DNA of 64,000 bases, taken from assembly GCF_015500075.1 (NCBI RefSeq), contig NZ_CP045497.1, forward strand, positions 1-64,000. The letters are read 5' to 3'. Every line of letters begins with the position of its first letter. Positions within the stretch are counted from its first letter, which is position 1. The DNA is from Mesorhizobium sp. INR15 (GTDB taxonomy: Bacteria > Pseudomonadota > Alphaproteobacteria > Rhizobiales > Rhizobiaceae). Made by a program: the position numbers and the translations under genes. Positions 10,336-19,294 of this stretch are shown here, piece by piece. The notes beneath the pieces are model-generated. The model did no database searches. It was not told the origin of the DNA and saw only the letters and a list, made by a program, of their open reading frames with translations.

Positions 10336-10628
10336 AGCTTGACCAACAGCTGGTCGGACCATCCCTGTAGGAACGCGATGACGTCGGTCGCAACGTCCTC
10401 CTCCTGCGCGTCATACTCGGCGGCAAGACCGGCGATGATCTGAGCGACCGAGGAACGCCCATTGCAACGCCGCAATATGTCGAGACTGATCTCGTTCGGC
10501 CAAAAAACCTTCTCGGGCGACAGTACGGCGAATGCGCTTCGGACGGGATCGAACTGAATGCGCACGTGTTTTGGCAGGAACGGAACAGAATGTGGTGCCA
10601 ACAGCGCTCTTTTTCGCAGCTCCGTCAT
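10332..10628 (-). CDS. pqqD: PqqD, peptide chaperone that presents PqqA to PqqE
   Basis: A protein of 98 residues from ATG 10628 (MTELRKRALLAP). Typical PqqD features are HVRIQFDPVRSAFAVLSPEK, ISLDILRRCNGRSSVAQII and the acidic, Asp/Glu-rich helix before the C-terminus. The start overlaps the pqqC stop and the stop overlaps the pqqE start, both as ATGA. PqqD binds PqqA and delivers it to PqqE. In some methylotrophs it is fused to PqqC; here the two are separate. Confidence 0.94.
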   Translation of the reverse strand: MTELRKRALLAPHSVPFLPKHVRIQFDPVRSAFAVLSPEKVFWPNEISLDILRRCNGRSSVAQIIAGLAAEYDAQEEDVATDVIAFLQGWSDQLLVKL

Positions 10629-11383
10629 GGCGAAAGTTCCAGACAGAAGGCGCCGGGCGGTATGTTTGTCTTCTCGCCATAGGCATGCTGAAGAGCGTCT
10701 AGCATCGCCCAAAGGAGATCGCATTTGAATACGAGGGCATCGACCACCTGCTGCTGTCGCTCCGGCGTGGTGGCATGTTTGAGAACGTATGCCAAGGCGA
10801 AGTCGGCATCGCGCGTAGCCTGTTCGGGACGTCGCGTGAAATAAGCCAGCGTGTCCTCGGTGACGTAATCGTATTTAGCCAGCATTGCCGGAACTCGCTC
10901 GCCGATTATGGCCGGCGAGAACATCTCCGTCAGTGACGACGCGACCGCCTCCATTAGCGTCCGGTTCGTGCAGAAAGAGAGATAGGCACCGACTGCGAAA
11001 CGTGTTGCCGGCAGCGCCAGCCGTTCGCTCTTGACGACGTCAGCGTCGAGACCGAGGGAGGTTGCAAGATGCAGCCATCGCTTTATACCCCCACTCCAGC
11101 CGTCCGCTCCGTCATGATCCTCGATGCGCCTGCGCCATGCAGCACGAAAGGCGGGATCCTCGGCACGGGCGAGGATCATCGCGTCCTTGCGAGGAATCAC
11201 GGCTTGGTAACAAAAGCGGTTCAGCGCCCATGCTTGCATCTCCGTTTTCGAGAGTGCGCCGCTGATCATCTTTTGATGAAAAGGGTGACGGTGGTGGTAG
11301 CGTTCGGCCCCTACTTGTCTCAGCAGAGCTTCGAGTTTTATGGCCGACAAGCCTCCTTTAGCCGCGCGGTGGAAATCGCTCAA
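10625..11383 (-). CDS. pqqC: PqqC, cofactor-free oxidase for the last PQQ step
   Basis: About 252 residues of the haem-oxygenase-like all-helical fold. Family landmarks are YHHRHPFHQKM, NRFCYQAVIPRKDAMIL, EDHDGADGWSGGIKRWL and SFCTNRTLMEAVASSLTE. It closes the second ring and oxidises the precursor to PQQ using O2. I favour the TTG at 11383, which overlaps the pqqB stop and gives the usual PqqC length near 250. A second TTG 14 codons in follows an AAAGGAGG sequence very closely and cannot be excluded. The ORF extends further upstream, but that part only shadows pqqB. Confidence 0.94.
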   Translation of the reverse strand: MSDFHRAAKGGLSAIKLEALLRQVGAERYHHRHPFHQKMISGALSKTEMQAWALNRFCYQAVIPRKDAMILARAEDPAFRAAWRRRIEDHDGADGWSGGIKRWLHLATSLGLDADVVKSERLALPATRFAVGAYLSFCTNRTLMEAVASSLTEMFSPAIIGERVPAMLAKYDYVTEDTLAYFTRRPEQATRDADFALAYVLKHATTPERQQQVVDALVFKCDLLWAMLDALQHAYGEKTNIPPGAFCLELSP

Positions 11384-12318
11384 AATTCTATCTCCATTCC
11401 GTCGCGGGCCACTTCCCACCCTGCTGCCCGAACTGACATGTATTCGGCCGAGTTCTCATCAAGAACAGGGTTGGTGTTGTTGATATGGATGAAGACCCGG
11501 CGACTGATATTCAAATCGGCCAGAGCGGCGATGGAACCTGCGTTGCCCGACATCGCCAGATGGCCCATCCGAACTCCGGATTTATGACTGACACCGGCGG
11601 CAATCAACTCATTATCGGCATGGACCGTGCCGTCGAACAACAGGCAATACGCGTCGGTGAGCATTGCACGCAGGACGGCATCGATGCTCGCACAGCCTGG
11701 GATATAAAAGACCGCGCCGCCAGCGGTGCCACCAGCAACGCGAATCCCAATCGTGTCACCGGCATTCGAGCTGAAATTCGCATGCGGGTGCTGTCTGTCT
11801 TCCAGGTAGAGTGCGATCTTGCCCGATACAGGAAAGCACTCAACCGTCACACCCGTCTCAAGTCCTTCAGCATCGCGGATCGCCACTTCTTCCGCTAGCG
11901 GCAGTAAGCGTCTTGGGACAAGTTCCGGATCTAGGACGTTAAAGATAGAATTCGCGTCCAAGGCCGCCAAAACTTGTACCGTCGCATAAATAGCAAAGGG
12001 CTGCCGCTCTCGCAAACTGAGCAAGCCGGCGATATGATCGACATCGGCATTAGTGAGTACCACCGCACGGATCGGCGTCGAGCGGAGCTGCGAATTCACG
12101 GATGGCTGCAACACCGCCGTCTCCGCGATCTGCTGTCTGATATCGGGTGAGACGTTGAAAAGGACCCAAGCCGCCCCATCGGCCGAGACGGCGGCGCTGG
12201 ATTGTGTACGTTTATGAATGCCTGCCAAACCAGAACGTGCTGCGCGGCTTAGGTAATAATTACAGTTCCATTGCGGCAAGCCACCGCCTGCGGCAGATCC
12301 GAGTATCTTCATGCGCAT
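11380..12318 (-). CDS. pqqB: PqqB, metallo-hydrolase-fold hydroxylase of PQQ synthesis
   Basis: A protein of 312 residues of the metallo-beta-lactamase fold. The N-terminus ILGSAAGGGLPQWNCNY is diagnostic for PqqB. TNADVDHIAGLLSLRERQPF carries the metal-site region, with GTVHADNEL and GHLAMSGN further on. PqqB hydroxylates the tyrosine ring of the crosslinked peptide. It starts about 120 bases after pqqA, beyond a strong hairpin, and its stop overlaps the probable pqqC start. Confidence 0.96.
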   Translation of the reverse strand: MRMKILGSAAGGGLPQWNCNYYLSRAARSGLAGIHKRTQSSAAVSADGAAWVLFNVSPDIRQQIAETAVLQPSVNSQLRSTPIRAVVLTNADVDHIAGLLSLRERQPFAIYATVQVLAALDANSIFNVLDPELVPRRLLPLAEEVAIRDAEGLETGVTVECFPVSGKIALYLEDRQHPHANFSSNAGDTIGIRVAGGTAGGAVFYIPGCASIDAVLRAMLTDAYCLLFDGTVHADNELIAAGVSHKSGVRMGHLAMSGNAGSIAALADLNISRRVFIHINNTNPVLDENSAEYMSVRAAGWEVARDGMEIEF

Positions 12319-12404
12319 CAGGACGCCACTCTATTAGAGCAGTCGAATGAATTTTATAGCATTCTTCCGCTGAACGCTAACAGGCCCTTCGACATGGAAG
12401 GGGT

Positions 12405-12432
12405 AGCGCGCCCCGGTTTGGAAGGGCGCGCT
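12405..12432 (-). promoter_or_regulatory. Hairpin directly after pqqA (processing or attenuation site)
   Basis: A perfect 9-bp stem (AGCGCGCCC with GGGCGCGCT) and a 10-base loop begin 8 bases after the pqqA stop. No T-run follows, so it is not a classic intrinsic terminator. In other PQQ operons a stem-loop here leaves far more pqqA message than downstream message. The same role is inferred. Confidence 0.6.
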
Positions 12433-12439
12433 TTACTGG

Positions 12440-12535
12440 CTATTTCTTCGAAGCAATCTCCGCAGGCAAATAGCGCGATATTTCAAAGCCCGCTGCCACC
12501 TGGCACATGGTCGGCTTCTTCCAGGTCTTCTTCAT
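12440..12535 (-). CDS. pqqA: PqqA, 31-residue precursor peptide of PQQ
   Basis: A 31-residue peptide. It begins MKKTWKKPTMCQVAAG and contains FEISRYLPAE. The Glu and Tyr in E-I-S-R-Y, spaced by three residues, are the two residues joined and excised to make PQQ. An AAAGGAGA ribosome-binding site lies 5-6 bases upstream of ATG 12535. It is the first gene of the pqqABCDE-dehydrogenase-oxidase set and probably follows the operon's main promoter. A mutated copy of this peptide sequence is fused to a gcd fragment at 45960. Confidence 0.95.
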   Translation of the reverse strand: MKKTWKKPTMCQVAAGFEISRYLPAEIASKK

Positions 12536-12925
12536 AGCTTTCTCCTTTTATACCAAGCGCGTCGGAGTCTGCCGTCACCAACCTAACGATACTTCATGGT
12601 GAGGGTTTAAGTGGTTATAAGGCCGTGAGCGGCTTTGCGTTGACACAACGTCGTGATGCGAATCCGGTTCCTCTGGAATTAGCATACGAACTCTTTTGCA
12701 ACGGGCCTGGCTGGCGCCTCTCAAAGAGCCCCGTGTTCTCCATATTCTCAACTTTGACCGCACCGCGTACCTTTCCCATGGACGTGAAGACACGTACAAG
12801 ATTGCGGCGCTGCAATCCCGACGGTTGGAACCGAGAACAACCGATACGGCGCTGGCCGCATCTTCGCAGCAATCTATTTTTTACCACCGCGACCTGGAGA
12901 TAAGCCGCTGCTGTCGATATTCGAA
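12536..12925. other. Divergent intergenic region between pqqA and the antiporter gene
   Basis: About 390 bases that must hold the pqqA promoter on the minus strand and the antiporter promoter on the plus strand. Short open frames on both strands show no recognisable protein. I could not pick a convincing -35/-10 pair or operator. Confidence 0.5.
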
Positions 12926-14176
12926 ATGTCTGCTCTCCTCCTGACGACGTCAGCGGTGTTGGGGTGGATCAATCATAAATTTCTGCCTATGCCGCACACC
13001 ATCGGCCTGCTGACAATGAGTGTAGTGGCCTCGCTCATTTTGGTGATGATAGACGCCATCCTGCCAGAGCAGCACCTGTTCGAGCCCCTGACCAAGACGC
13101 TGCTCCAAATAGACTTTACATCGGTCGTCATGAACGGGATGCTGGCATTCTTGCTTTTCGCAGGTGCGCTCCACGTAGATTTTGGAACACTCCTCAGTCG
13201 CGCGGTACCTGTGATCGTGCTTGCTACTTTCGCCACTATAGCGTCGACCTTCATCATAGGCCTCCTGTTTTGGCAGGCCGCTGGCCTTCTTGGTCTTTCA
13301 TTGCCGCTGTCGTGGGCGCTGGTTTTTGGCGCGCTCATCAGCCCCACCGATCCGGTGGCTGTCATGGCCACGCTCAAGAATATTGAGGCCCCGGCAAGTC
13401 TCGAAGTAGAGATGCAGGGCGAGTCCCTGTTCAACGACGGTGTCGGCATTGTCGTTTTCACGATCCTGCTGGCGTTCGCGATCGGCGCGCCCGAGGAAAG
13501 CACGAGCCTGACGTCGGTCGCCGAACTCCTGATTGTAGAGGCCGGTGGTGGGCTTCTGCTGGGCATCTTAACGGGCTACATTGCCTATTGGGGCATGCGG
13601 CTGATCGACGACTACGCAATCGAAGTGCTCATTTCGCTGGCGCTGGTGACGGCAACCTACGCGCTCGCGCAGCGCATTCATGTCAGTGGCCCACTTGCAG
13701 TCGTAGCGGCAGGTCTGCTCATTGGCTATCGAGGGCCCCGCGATGCGATGAGCGACCGTACCCAAACATACCTTTTCGGTCTCTGGACACTCATCGACGA
13801 GGTTCTGAATTCGTTGCTGTTCCTGCTCATCGGACTGGAAGTGCTTATCTTGCGATTTGACCCGGCTTCACTGCTTGTCGCTGCCGCGGCCATTCCAATC
13901 GTGATCGCCGCACGCTTCCTCGCTGTCGGTGCACCCATCCTGGTCCCTTGGGTCAACCGGCTGATGTCGGGCCGCAACGTTCTGTTCCTGACCTGGGCCG
14001 GGATCCGCGGCGGCATATCCATTGCGCTGGCGCTCTCTGTTCCCGAAGGCACGGCAAAGCCAACGATCCTGGCGGCAACCTATGCGGTTGTGCTGTTCAG
14101 CGTGATCGTGCAGGGATCGACGCTCGGCTACGTCGCGCGCCGCACGGTGCTCAGTTACAAAAGCGGCAATGATTAA
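12926..14176 (+). CDS. Sodium/proton antiporter, CPA1 (NhaP-like) family
   Basis: A protein of 416 residues with about 12 hydrophobic helices. The CPA1 signatures are SPTDPVAVMATLKN (ion-binding Asp) and GESLFNDGVGIVVF, with LTWAGIRGGISIALAL near the end. It would exchange Na+ or K+ for H+ across the inner membrane. The start ATG 12926 opens directly into the first helix (LLTTSAVLGWINHKFLPMPH), which suits the family. It ends 8 bases before the convergent DUF2254 gene. Substrate ion and direction are not predictable from sequence alone. Confidence 0.92.
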   Translation: MSALLLTTSAVLGWINHKFLPMPHTIGLLTMSVVASLILVMIDAILPEQHLFEPLTKTLLQIDFTSVVMNGMLAFLLFAGALHVDFGTLLSRAVPVIVLATFATIASTFIIGLLFWQAAGLLGLSLPLSWALVFGALISPTDPVAVMATLKNIEAPASLEVEMQGESLFNDGVGIVVFTILLAFAIGAPEESTSLTSVAELLIVEAGGGLLLGILTGYIAYWGMRLIDDYAIEVLISLALVTATYALAQRIHVSGPLAVVAAGLLIGYRGPRDAMSDRTQTYLFGLWTLIDEVLNSLLFLLIGLEVLILRFDPASLLVAAAAIPIVIAARFLAVGAPILVPWVNRLMSGRNVLFLTWAGIRGGISIALALSVPEGTAKPTILAATYAVVLFSVIVQGSTLGYVARRTVLSYKSGND

Positions 14177-14183
14177 AACCGTG

Positions 14184-15518
14184 CTATTTCTTGGGTGCAT
14201 TTTGGGTCAGCGCTTCGAGGTGGCCAAAGGGGCCATGGTCCTTCATCGCGAGGAAACCAGAATGCCTTCGGGTGATGTCTTGGATATCTTCGGGCGTTGA
14301 AATGTTGCGTTTCGCATCACCTACCACCAGATCGGCATGACGGTGCAAGGTAGCCCGGCGAGATGGGTCGTGCTCGCAACTCGTTACCGCCGTGAGCACG
14401 TCCAGCAAGCGAATGAGTACGGCGGCACTGCCTGCTGCATTCTGCCTGATCATGTGGAACATCGCATCCGCAAGTCCGTCATACCCGACGGCTGGAACGA
14501 CGAGCACCGGGTTTCCTTCGTGCAGCAGCACACCAGCGGGCAGATGAAGTGGGGCGAGTTCACAGAGCGCGGCGCCGAAGCGGTCGATCACGCTCACAGC
14601 GGTATGCGGGTCGTTGATGCCCGGAGACAGCGCCCGCACGGCCACCTCGACAAGCTGTCGCACCGCGAATTCGATATCAGCAGAGCTCCCGCGCTGCGCA
14701 CTCAAGGCGGTTGCATCGCGGATGGCTTCCTCTGCGCCATCTACCGGCGGCGTCATCAACGCGATCGGCGCCCCCGGAAACACAAAGTCGCCGGGTCGCA
14801 CCAGCAATCTCACCGCCGTTCCTTTGTCGGCCGCCCATTCCGCCAATCCGGTGTCATCCAGCTGCTGCAGGTAACCTCGGCGACCATCCAGAATGACCGC
14901 TGCCTCTTTCCAGAACGACAGCGGAGGAGGCGATGGTTGTCTCTCTTTCACGGCTATTCGCCCGAATGCGCGCTGCACGTCCAGGCTGACCAACGCAATG
15001 ACGGTGTCTACGTTAATGCGCCCCGCCATGTGGCCAACGAAGAAAACAAGAGTGGCGACGCAGACGAAAGCCAGCAGAATGCTGACGGTAAGCGAGAGAT
15101 GCGGAACGAAAATGCCTTCATCCTGGGTGCGTACCGTGCGTAGGACCATGAGGGCATAGCAGAAAGTGCCGAGGAATGCGCCCAATGTGAATTGGTTGCC
15201 GCGGTCCTTGGTAAAGTTCCGCAAGAGGCGCGGTCCCATTTGTCCAGCAGCCAGTGAAAGCGCGGCAATGGTAATGGAAAAGACCGTGCCGGCAACACCT
15301 ATAGTGGAGGAAGCGACCGCGCCCAACAAGGTTCGCGCACCAGTGCCGCCGCCGTTGTAAAGCCAGGAATTGTCCAGGAGGGACATCGGGATGACGCCGC
15401 TCCGATCAACGGCGACCATGCCAAGTGCCAGCACTATGCCTGCAGCGGTCATAGCAGCAGGAACCAGCCAAAACGTGTCGGCCAGAGACGTCAGGAATTT
15501 TCTGAGCCGAGCCTTCAC
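14184..15518 (-). CDS. DUF2254 family membrane protein
   Basis: A protein of 444 residues. Four N-terminal membrane helices lie between about residues 17 and 165, including VPAAMTAAGIVLALGMVAVD and STIGVAGTVFSITIAALSLA. A soluble C-terminal half carries the family block VEVAVRALSPGINDPHTAVS. The family is of unknown function and common in rhizobia. The gene lies 44 bases downstream of gcd in the same direction and may be cotranscribed with it. Confidence 0.9.
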   Translation of the reverse strand: MKARLRKFLTSLADTFWLVPAAMTAAGIVLALGMVAVDRSGVIPMSLLDNSWLYNGGGTGARTLLGAVASSTIGVAGTVFSITIAALSLAAGQMGPRLLRNFTKDRGNQFTLGAFLGTFCYALMVLRTVRTQDEGIFVPHLSLTVSILLAFVCVATLVFFVGHMAGRINVDTVIALVSLDVQRAFGRIAVKERQPSPPPLSFWKEAAVILDGRRGYLQQLDDTGLAEWAADKGTAVRLLVRPGDFVFPGAPIALMTPPVDGAEEAIRDATALSAQRGSSADIEFAVRQLVEVAVRALSPGINDPHTAVSVIDRFGAALCELAPLHLPAGVLLHEGNPVLVVPAVGYDGLADAMFHMIRQNAAGSAAVLIRLLDVLTAVTSCEHDPSRRATLHRHADLVVGDAKRNISTPEDIQDITRRHSGFLAMKDHGPFGHLEALTQNAPKK

Positions 15519-15562
15519 GATTTCAAGTCGCGGCGGTCGTTATCTGATCCCAATCTAATCCC

Positions 15563-18109
15563 TCATCCGGATTTCGGCAGCGCGTAGGCAATGATGGAAT
15601 CGCCTGCCGCCGTGTTGGTCGAGCCATGGCCGCCGGCAACGACAACAAGATATTGCCTCCCATCGGAGCCGAGATAGGTTGATGGGGTGGCCTGACCGCC
15701 CGCTGGGAGCCGGTCACGCCAGATCTCCTTGCCTGTCTTCAAATCATAGCCGCGTACATAATAATCGAGGGTCCCGCTAAGAAAAGCGACGCCGCCCTTG
15801 GTTATGATCGGGCCACCAATTCCCGGCACACCCATCTTGAATGGCAGCGGGATCGGCGAAAGATCGCGCACCGTTCCGTTGACATGCTTGTAGATCGTCT
15901 TGCCTGTCGTCAGATCGACACCGGCGACATAGCCCCAAGGCGGCGCCTGGCAGGGCAGCCCAAGCGGCGACAGGAATGCGCCCATCTTGGCCGCATAGGG
16001 TGCACCGAAATTCTCATTGAAGACGTCCCCACCTTCCTTGGTAACGACGCGTGTATATTGGTCCGGGCGCGGGATCATCTTCGACGTAAAGGCGAGGTAG
16101 ACGGGCATTGCGAACATGATTTGACGATTGGGATCGACAGCCACCGCACCCCAGTTGAACGCTCCGAAATTGCCGGGGTAGATGATCGAACCCTGCTCTG
16201 TCGGCGGAGTATACCTTCCTTTGTAATAGAGGTCGCGAAATTCGATCCGGCAAACAAGCTCGTCCAGCGGCGAGATACCCCACATGTCCTTTTCCTGGAG
16301 CGGCGGTGGCTTGAACGAAATTGTCGATACGGGTTGCGTCGGAGCCGTGGTGTCAGCCTTGACCGCCCCGCTGGGCGCGAGTTCCTCTTTGACCGGGAGC
16401 GCCGGCTCGCCTGTTTTGCGATTGAGGACGTAGACCTCGCCCTGCTTGGTCGGCGCGACCAGCGCCGGGATTTCCGTGCCGCCAATGGTCAGGTCCACTA
16501 GGCTGGGCTGTGCAGGCACGTCCATATCCCACAGATCATGATGGACTGTCTGGAACACCCAGGCTGGTTTGCCGGTGTTGACATCCAATGCGAGGATTGA
16601 GGACGAATACTTTTCCACGCTGGCGCTGCGGCCGACTCCGTACTGGTCAGGCGATTGGTTGCCCATCGGCAGGTAAATCAGCCCGAGCTTGGGATCATAG
16701 CTTGAAACACTCCACGAGTTTGGGGCGTTCTCAGAATAGGTCTGACCATTCGCGATGGGCGCCGTCGCATCGGGGTTCTTGGAATCGAAATTCCAGACGA
16801 GGTCGCCGGTGTTTACGTCGTAGGCCCGGATGACACCGGACGGTGACGTTGTCGCGACGTTGTCGTTGACGGAGCCGCCGACAATCACCAGGCGATCGGT
16901 CACGAGAGGTGGAGACGTGGAATAAATAGAACCGGGCGAGATGTTGGGCATGTTAGCCCAAAGGTTGATGGTGCCGTCGTCACCGCCAAAACCTGGGCAG
17001 ATTTTGCCGGTTTCAGCACTGATGGAGATCAGCCGCCCGTCGGAAGTCGGTGCGAACAACCTCTTGATACATGTCGGATCAAGATTGGCCATTGCCGCAG
17101 TCGTCTTGTGGTTCACAACAGGGTTTGGATCGCCGCGCTTTGCCTGTCCTGTGACAACGTTCTGCGGTACCCCAGCCGCACCTGTTGTTACTTCGGCCGC
17201 ACTTTCCGCTACTCTCTGCTCCTCGGTTTTGGTTGTGCTGTCCGCTGTCACCGGAGGCTGCTGGCCGGCGGCAGCGGGCTTTGCCGATGCGCCATCGAAG
17301 TAGGAAACACCACGGCAGGTCAGATGTTGGGTTGTCTGCTTGGCGGTCTGCTTCAAATGCGGGTCGAACCGCCATTTCTCTTTGCCAGAAACCGCATCAA
17401 GAGCAATCACCAGGTTGTGCGGCGTACAGACATAAACGGTCCCGTCAATCATGAGAGGCGTGTCTTCGTAGGTCGCTTCCCCCGGGTCGTTGGGGCCACG
17501 AATGTCGCCGGTATGATAGGTCCAGGCGACCTTGAGATTGTCGACGTTTGCTGGCGTTATCTGGTCGAGCGGCGAATAACGTCGACCAGCGTTGGTGCGG
17601 CCATAAGCCTGCCATTCGCCGTCTGGCACGCCGGTCTCAAGGGTCTTGTTTGTCGCCATCTGGGCGTCTGAAAATACGCCGCCTGTGTCGTGCTGGCTCA
17701 GGAACATTGAATAGAGTCCCGCGACCAGGGCAACGGCTATTGATCCGGCGAGAATCCCGCTCGACGCGTCATAGCGGGCCCAGCCTATTTCAGGCCTGTG
17801 CAGGGAGCGAACCATCGGCGGAAGCAACAAAAGCACACCGATTACAACCAGTAGGCTGCCCCGTGCTGACAGCGCCCACCAGTCGAAGCCGACTTCGTAA
17901 ACTGACCACACGAATGTCACTAGGACGGTGACGCCGTATAGCGCTAAGCCCTCTGGGCGCCGCTGGAAAAGCAGAAATGCCGAACCGGACATACCGACGC
18001 CGAGAAGGATGAAGAACCACGACCCACCAATCACTGCCAGCCATGCACCGCCAATGAAAATAAGAACGCCGAACAATCCTGTCAGCGACGAAACAATCGT
18101 GCGGTACAT
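15563..18109 (-). CDS. gcd: Membrane-bound PQQ glucose dehydrogenase (GCD)
   Basis: A protein of 848 residues. Five N-terminal membrane helices occupy the first about 140 residues, followed by a periplasmic eight-bladed quinoprotein domain. VHHDLWDMDVPAQP contains the catalytic Asp (about 525), equivalent to E. coli Asp466. Other family blocks are GEWQAYGRTNAGRRYSPLDQ, PPWGYVAGVDLTTGKTIYKH and GSDGRQYLVVVAGGHGS. It oxidises glucose and other aldoses to lactones and passes electrons to ubiquinone. An Ala/Thr-rich stretch of about 65 residues (about 273-340) is inserted between TCRGVSYFD and CIKRLFAPTSDGRL, making it longer than usual (about 800). An AGGAAC sequence just upstream of ATG 18109 serves as ribosome-binding site. 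It depends on PQQ from the neighbouring pqq genes. Confidence 0.95.
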   Translation of the reverse strand: MYRTIVSSLTGLFGVLIFIGGAWLAVIGGSWFFILLGVGMSGSAFLLFQRRPEGLALYGVTVLVTFVWSVYEVGFDWWALSARGSLLVVIGVLLLLPPMVRSLHRPEIGWARYDASSGILAGSIAVALVAGLYSMFLSQHDTGGVFSDAQMATNKTLETGVPDGEWQAYGRTNAGRRYSPLDQITPANVDNLKVAWTYHTGDIRGPNDPGEATYEDTPLMIDGTVYVCTPHNLVIALDAVSGKEKWRFDPHLKQTAKQTTQHLTCRGVSYFDGASAKPAAAGQQPPVTADSTTKTEEQRVAESAAEVTTGAAGVPQNVVTGQAKRGDPNPVVNHKTTAAMANLDPTCIKRLFAPTSDGRLISISAETGKICPGFGGDDGTINLWANMPNISPGSIYSTSPPLVTDRLVIVGGSVNDNVATTSPSGVIRAYDVNTGDLVWNFDSKNPDATAPIANGQTYSENAPNSWSVSSYDPKLGLIYLPMGNQSPDQYGVGRSASVEKYSSSILALDVNTGKPAWVFQTVHHDLWDMDVPAQPSLVDLTIGGTEIPALVAPTKQGEVYVLNRKTGEPALPVKEELAPSGAVKADTTAPTQPVSTISFKPPPLQEKDMWGISPLDELVCRIEFRDLYYKGRYTPPTEQGSIIYPGNFGAFNWGAVAVDPNRQIMFAMPVYLAFTSKMIPRPDQYTRVVTKEGGDVFNENFGAPYAAKMGAFLSPLGLPCQAPPWGYVAGVDLTTGKTIYKHVNGTVRDLSPIPLPFKMGVPGIGGPIITKGGVAFLSGTLDYYVRGYDLKTGKEIWRDRLPAGGQATPSTYLGSDGRQYLVVVAGGHGSTNTAAGDSIIAYALPKSG

Positions 18110-18273
18110 GGCTCAGTTCCTGTTTTTCGGTGCCTCAAAACGCTGGGCATCCAAGCAAATATGAACGCAACGCATTCCTGATAACCGTGAACGCCTAAGG
18201 TCGCGGACTGTTCCAAAGTGCAACATTTCGTGATTGACTATCGCCTTGCCGTCAGGAGCCATTGATCGCCGAG

Positions 18274-18501
18274 CTATTGATCGCCGCTGGGGGCTCGCAG
18301 GGACCGTGCTGCGCTCAACAGTGACGCCCGGTCCTTCGCTGGACCGCGAACAATTTCGCGAGCCTGATCCGGACTGATCCCTGTTTCTTTCGCAAGGAAC
18401 CAAATGCGAAAATCGACTTCCTCTTTTTTGCTGTGACCGTCGTTATCGTCGGGCTCATGTTCGGACGGTTTTCTCGACCGCTTGCGCAAAGTCCGCTTCA
18501 A
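18274..18501 (-). CDS. Small DUF3606-like protein
   Basis: A protein of 75 residues. A basic, hydrophilic N-terminus is followed by VDFRIWFLAKETGISPDQAR and a short helix ending in LLSAARSL. The middle resembles DUF3606, a short domain frequent in rhizobia, in which an acidic/aromatic start is followed by an LKEAV-like helix. The function is unknown. It lies between gcd and the IS630 copy, with no clear operon partner. Confidence 0.5.
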   Translation of the reverse strand: MKRTLRKRSRKPSEHEPDDNDGHSKKEEVDFRIWFLAKETGISPDQAREIVRGPAKDRASLLSAARSLRAPSGDQ

Positions 18502-18690
18502 CGGCTCAACCGTGTTCTTTTACTCGCTGGACATAGATCGCTGAGCACCCGAGTTGTTGTGCCTCTCGATAGAGGCCCGCGCCTCTGGCGGAGAACGCGG
18601 GCCGATCAAGCTTTGCCACCTGATCACGGCAGGCACCTCAATGCCTGCCGCTCATGACGAACTCTTAGAAGTGACTAGAGCGGGATGAGA

Positions 18691-19294
18691 TTAGTTTTGG
18701 TCATATCCTGAGTTTTCGAAATAGTGCGAGCACTCTGTCGGTGTTACGCGGTTGAGGGTCTGCCCGATGGCGTCGCAAACGGTTTCGACGGTTCGGCTCG
18801 CTGCCTTTCTCAGCCAGTGCTTGAGCTTTGAGAAGAGCTGCTCGATCGGGTTGAGGTCGGGTGAGTATTTCGGCAGGAAGAACAGCCTTGCGCCGGTGGC
18901 GCGTATGGCGCGGCGCACTGCCTTGCCTTTGTGCGAGCCGAGATTGTCCATGACGACGATGTCGCCGGGCCGCAGGGTCGGAGCGAGAACCTTCTCGACA
19001 TAAAGGAGGAACCTTTCGCCGTTGATCGGTCCATCGATCAGCCAAGGCGCCTCGACGCGATCGTGGCGCAACGCGGCCAGGAAAGTCATGGTCTTCCAGT
19101 GGCCGTGCGGCACTTTGGCCTTGATCCGCTGGCCGACCGGCGCCTAGCCCCTGAGCGGCGCCATGTTGGTCTTGGTCCAGGTCTCGTCGATGAACACCAG
19201 TCGGGCCGGATCGATCCGGCCGCGATACTTCCTCCACTGTACCCGCCGGCGCGCCACATCGGGACGCTCCTGCTCGGCGGCGATCAGCGTCTTT
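18691..19294 (-). pseudogene. IS630 transposase, C-terminal part with nonsense mutation
   Basis: Contains the DDE catalytic region: VFIDETWTKTNMAPLRG, DIVVMDNLGSHKGKAVR and YSPDLNPIEQLFSKLKHWL. A TAG codon at about 19146 falls directly after MAPLRG, where W-A-P follows in related proteins, so translation is cut. The upstream part continues at 20650 on the other side of the inserted element. Confidence 0.85.

Noticed and set aside
12625..12903. A 92-codon plus-strand frame before the antiporter
   Set aside because: Lies in the divergent promoter region, lacks a ribosome-binding site and has no recognisable features.
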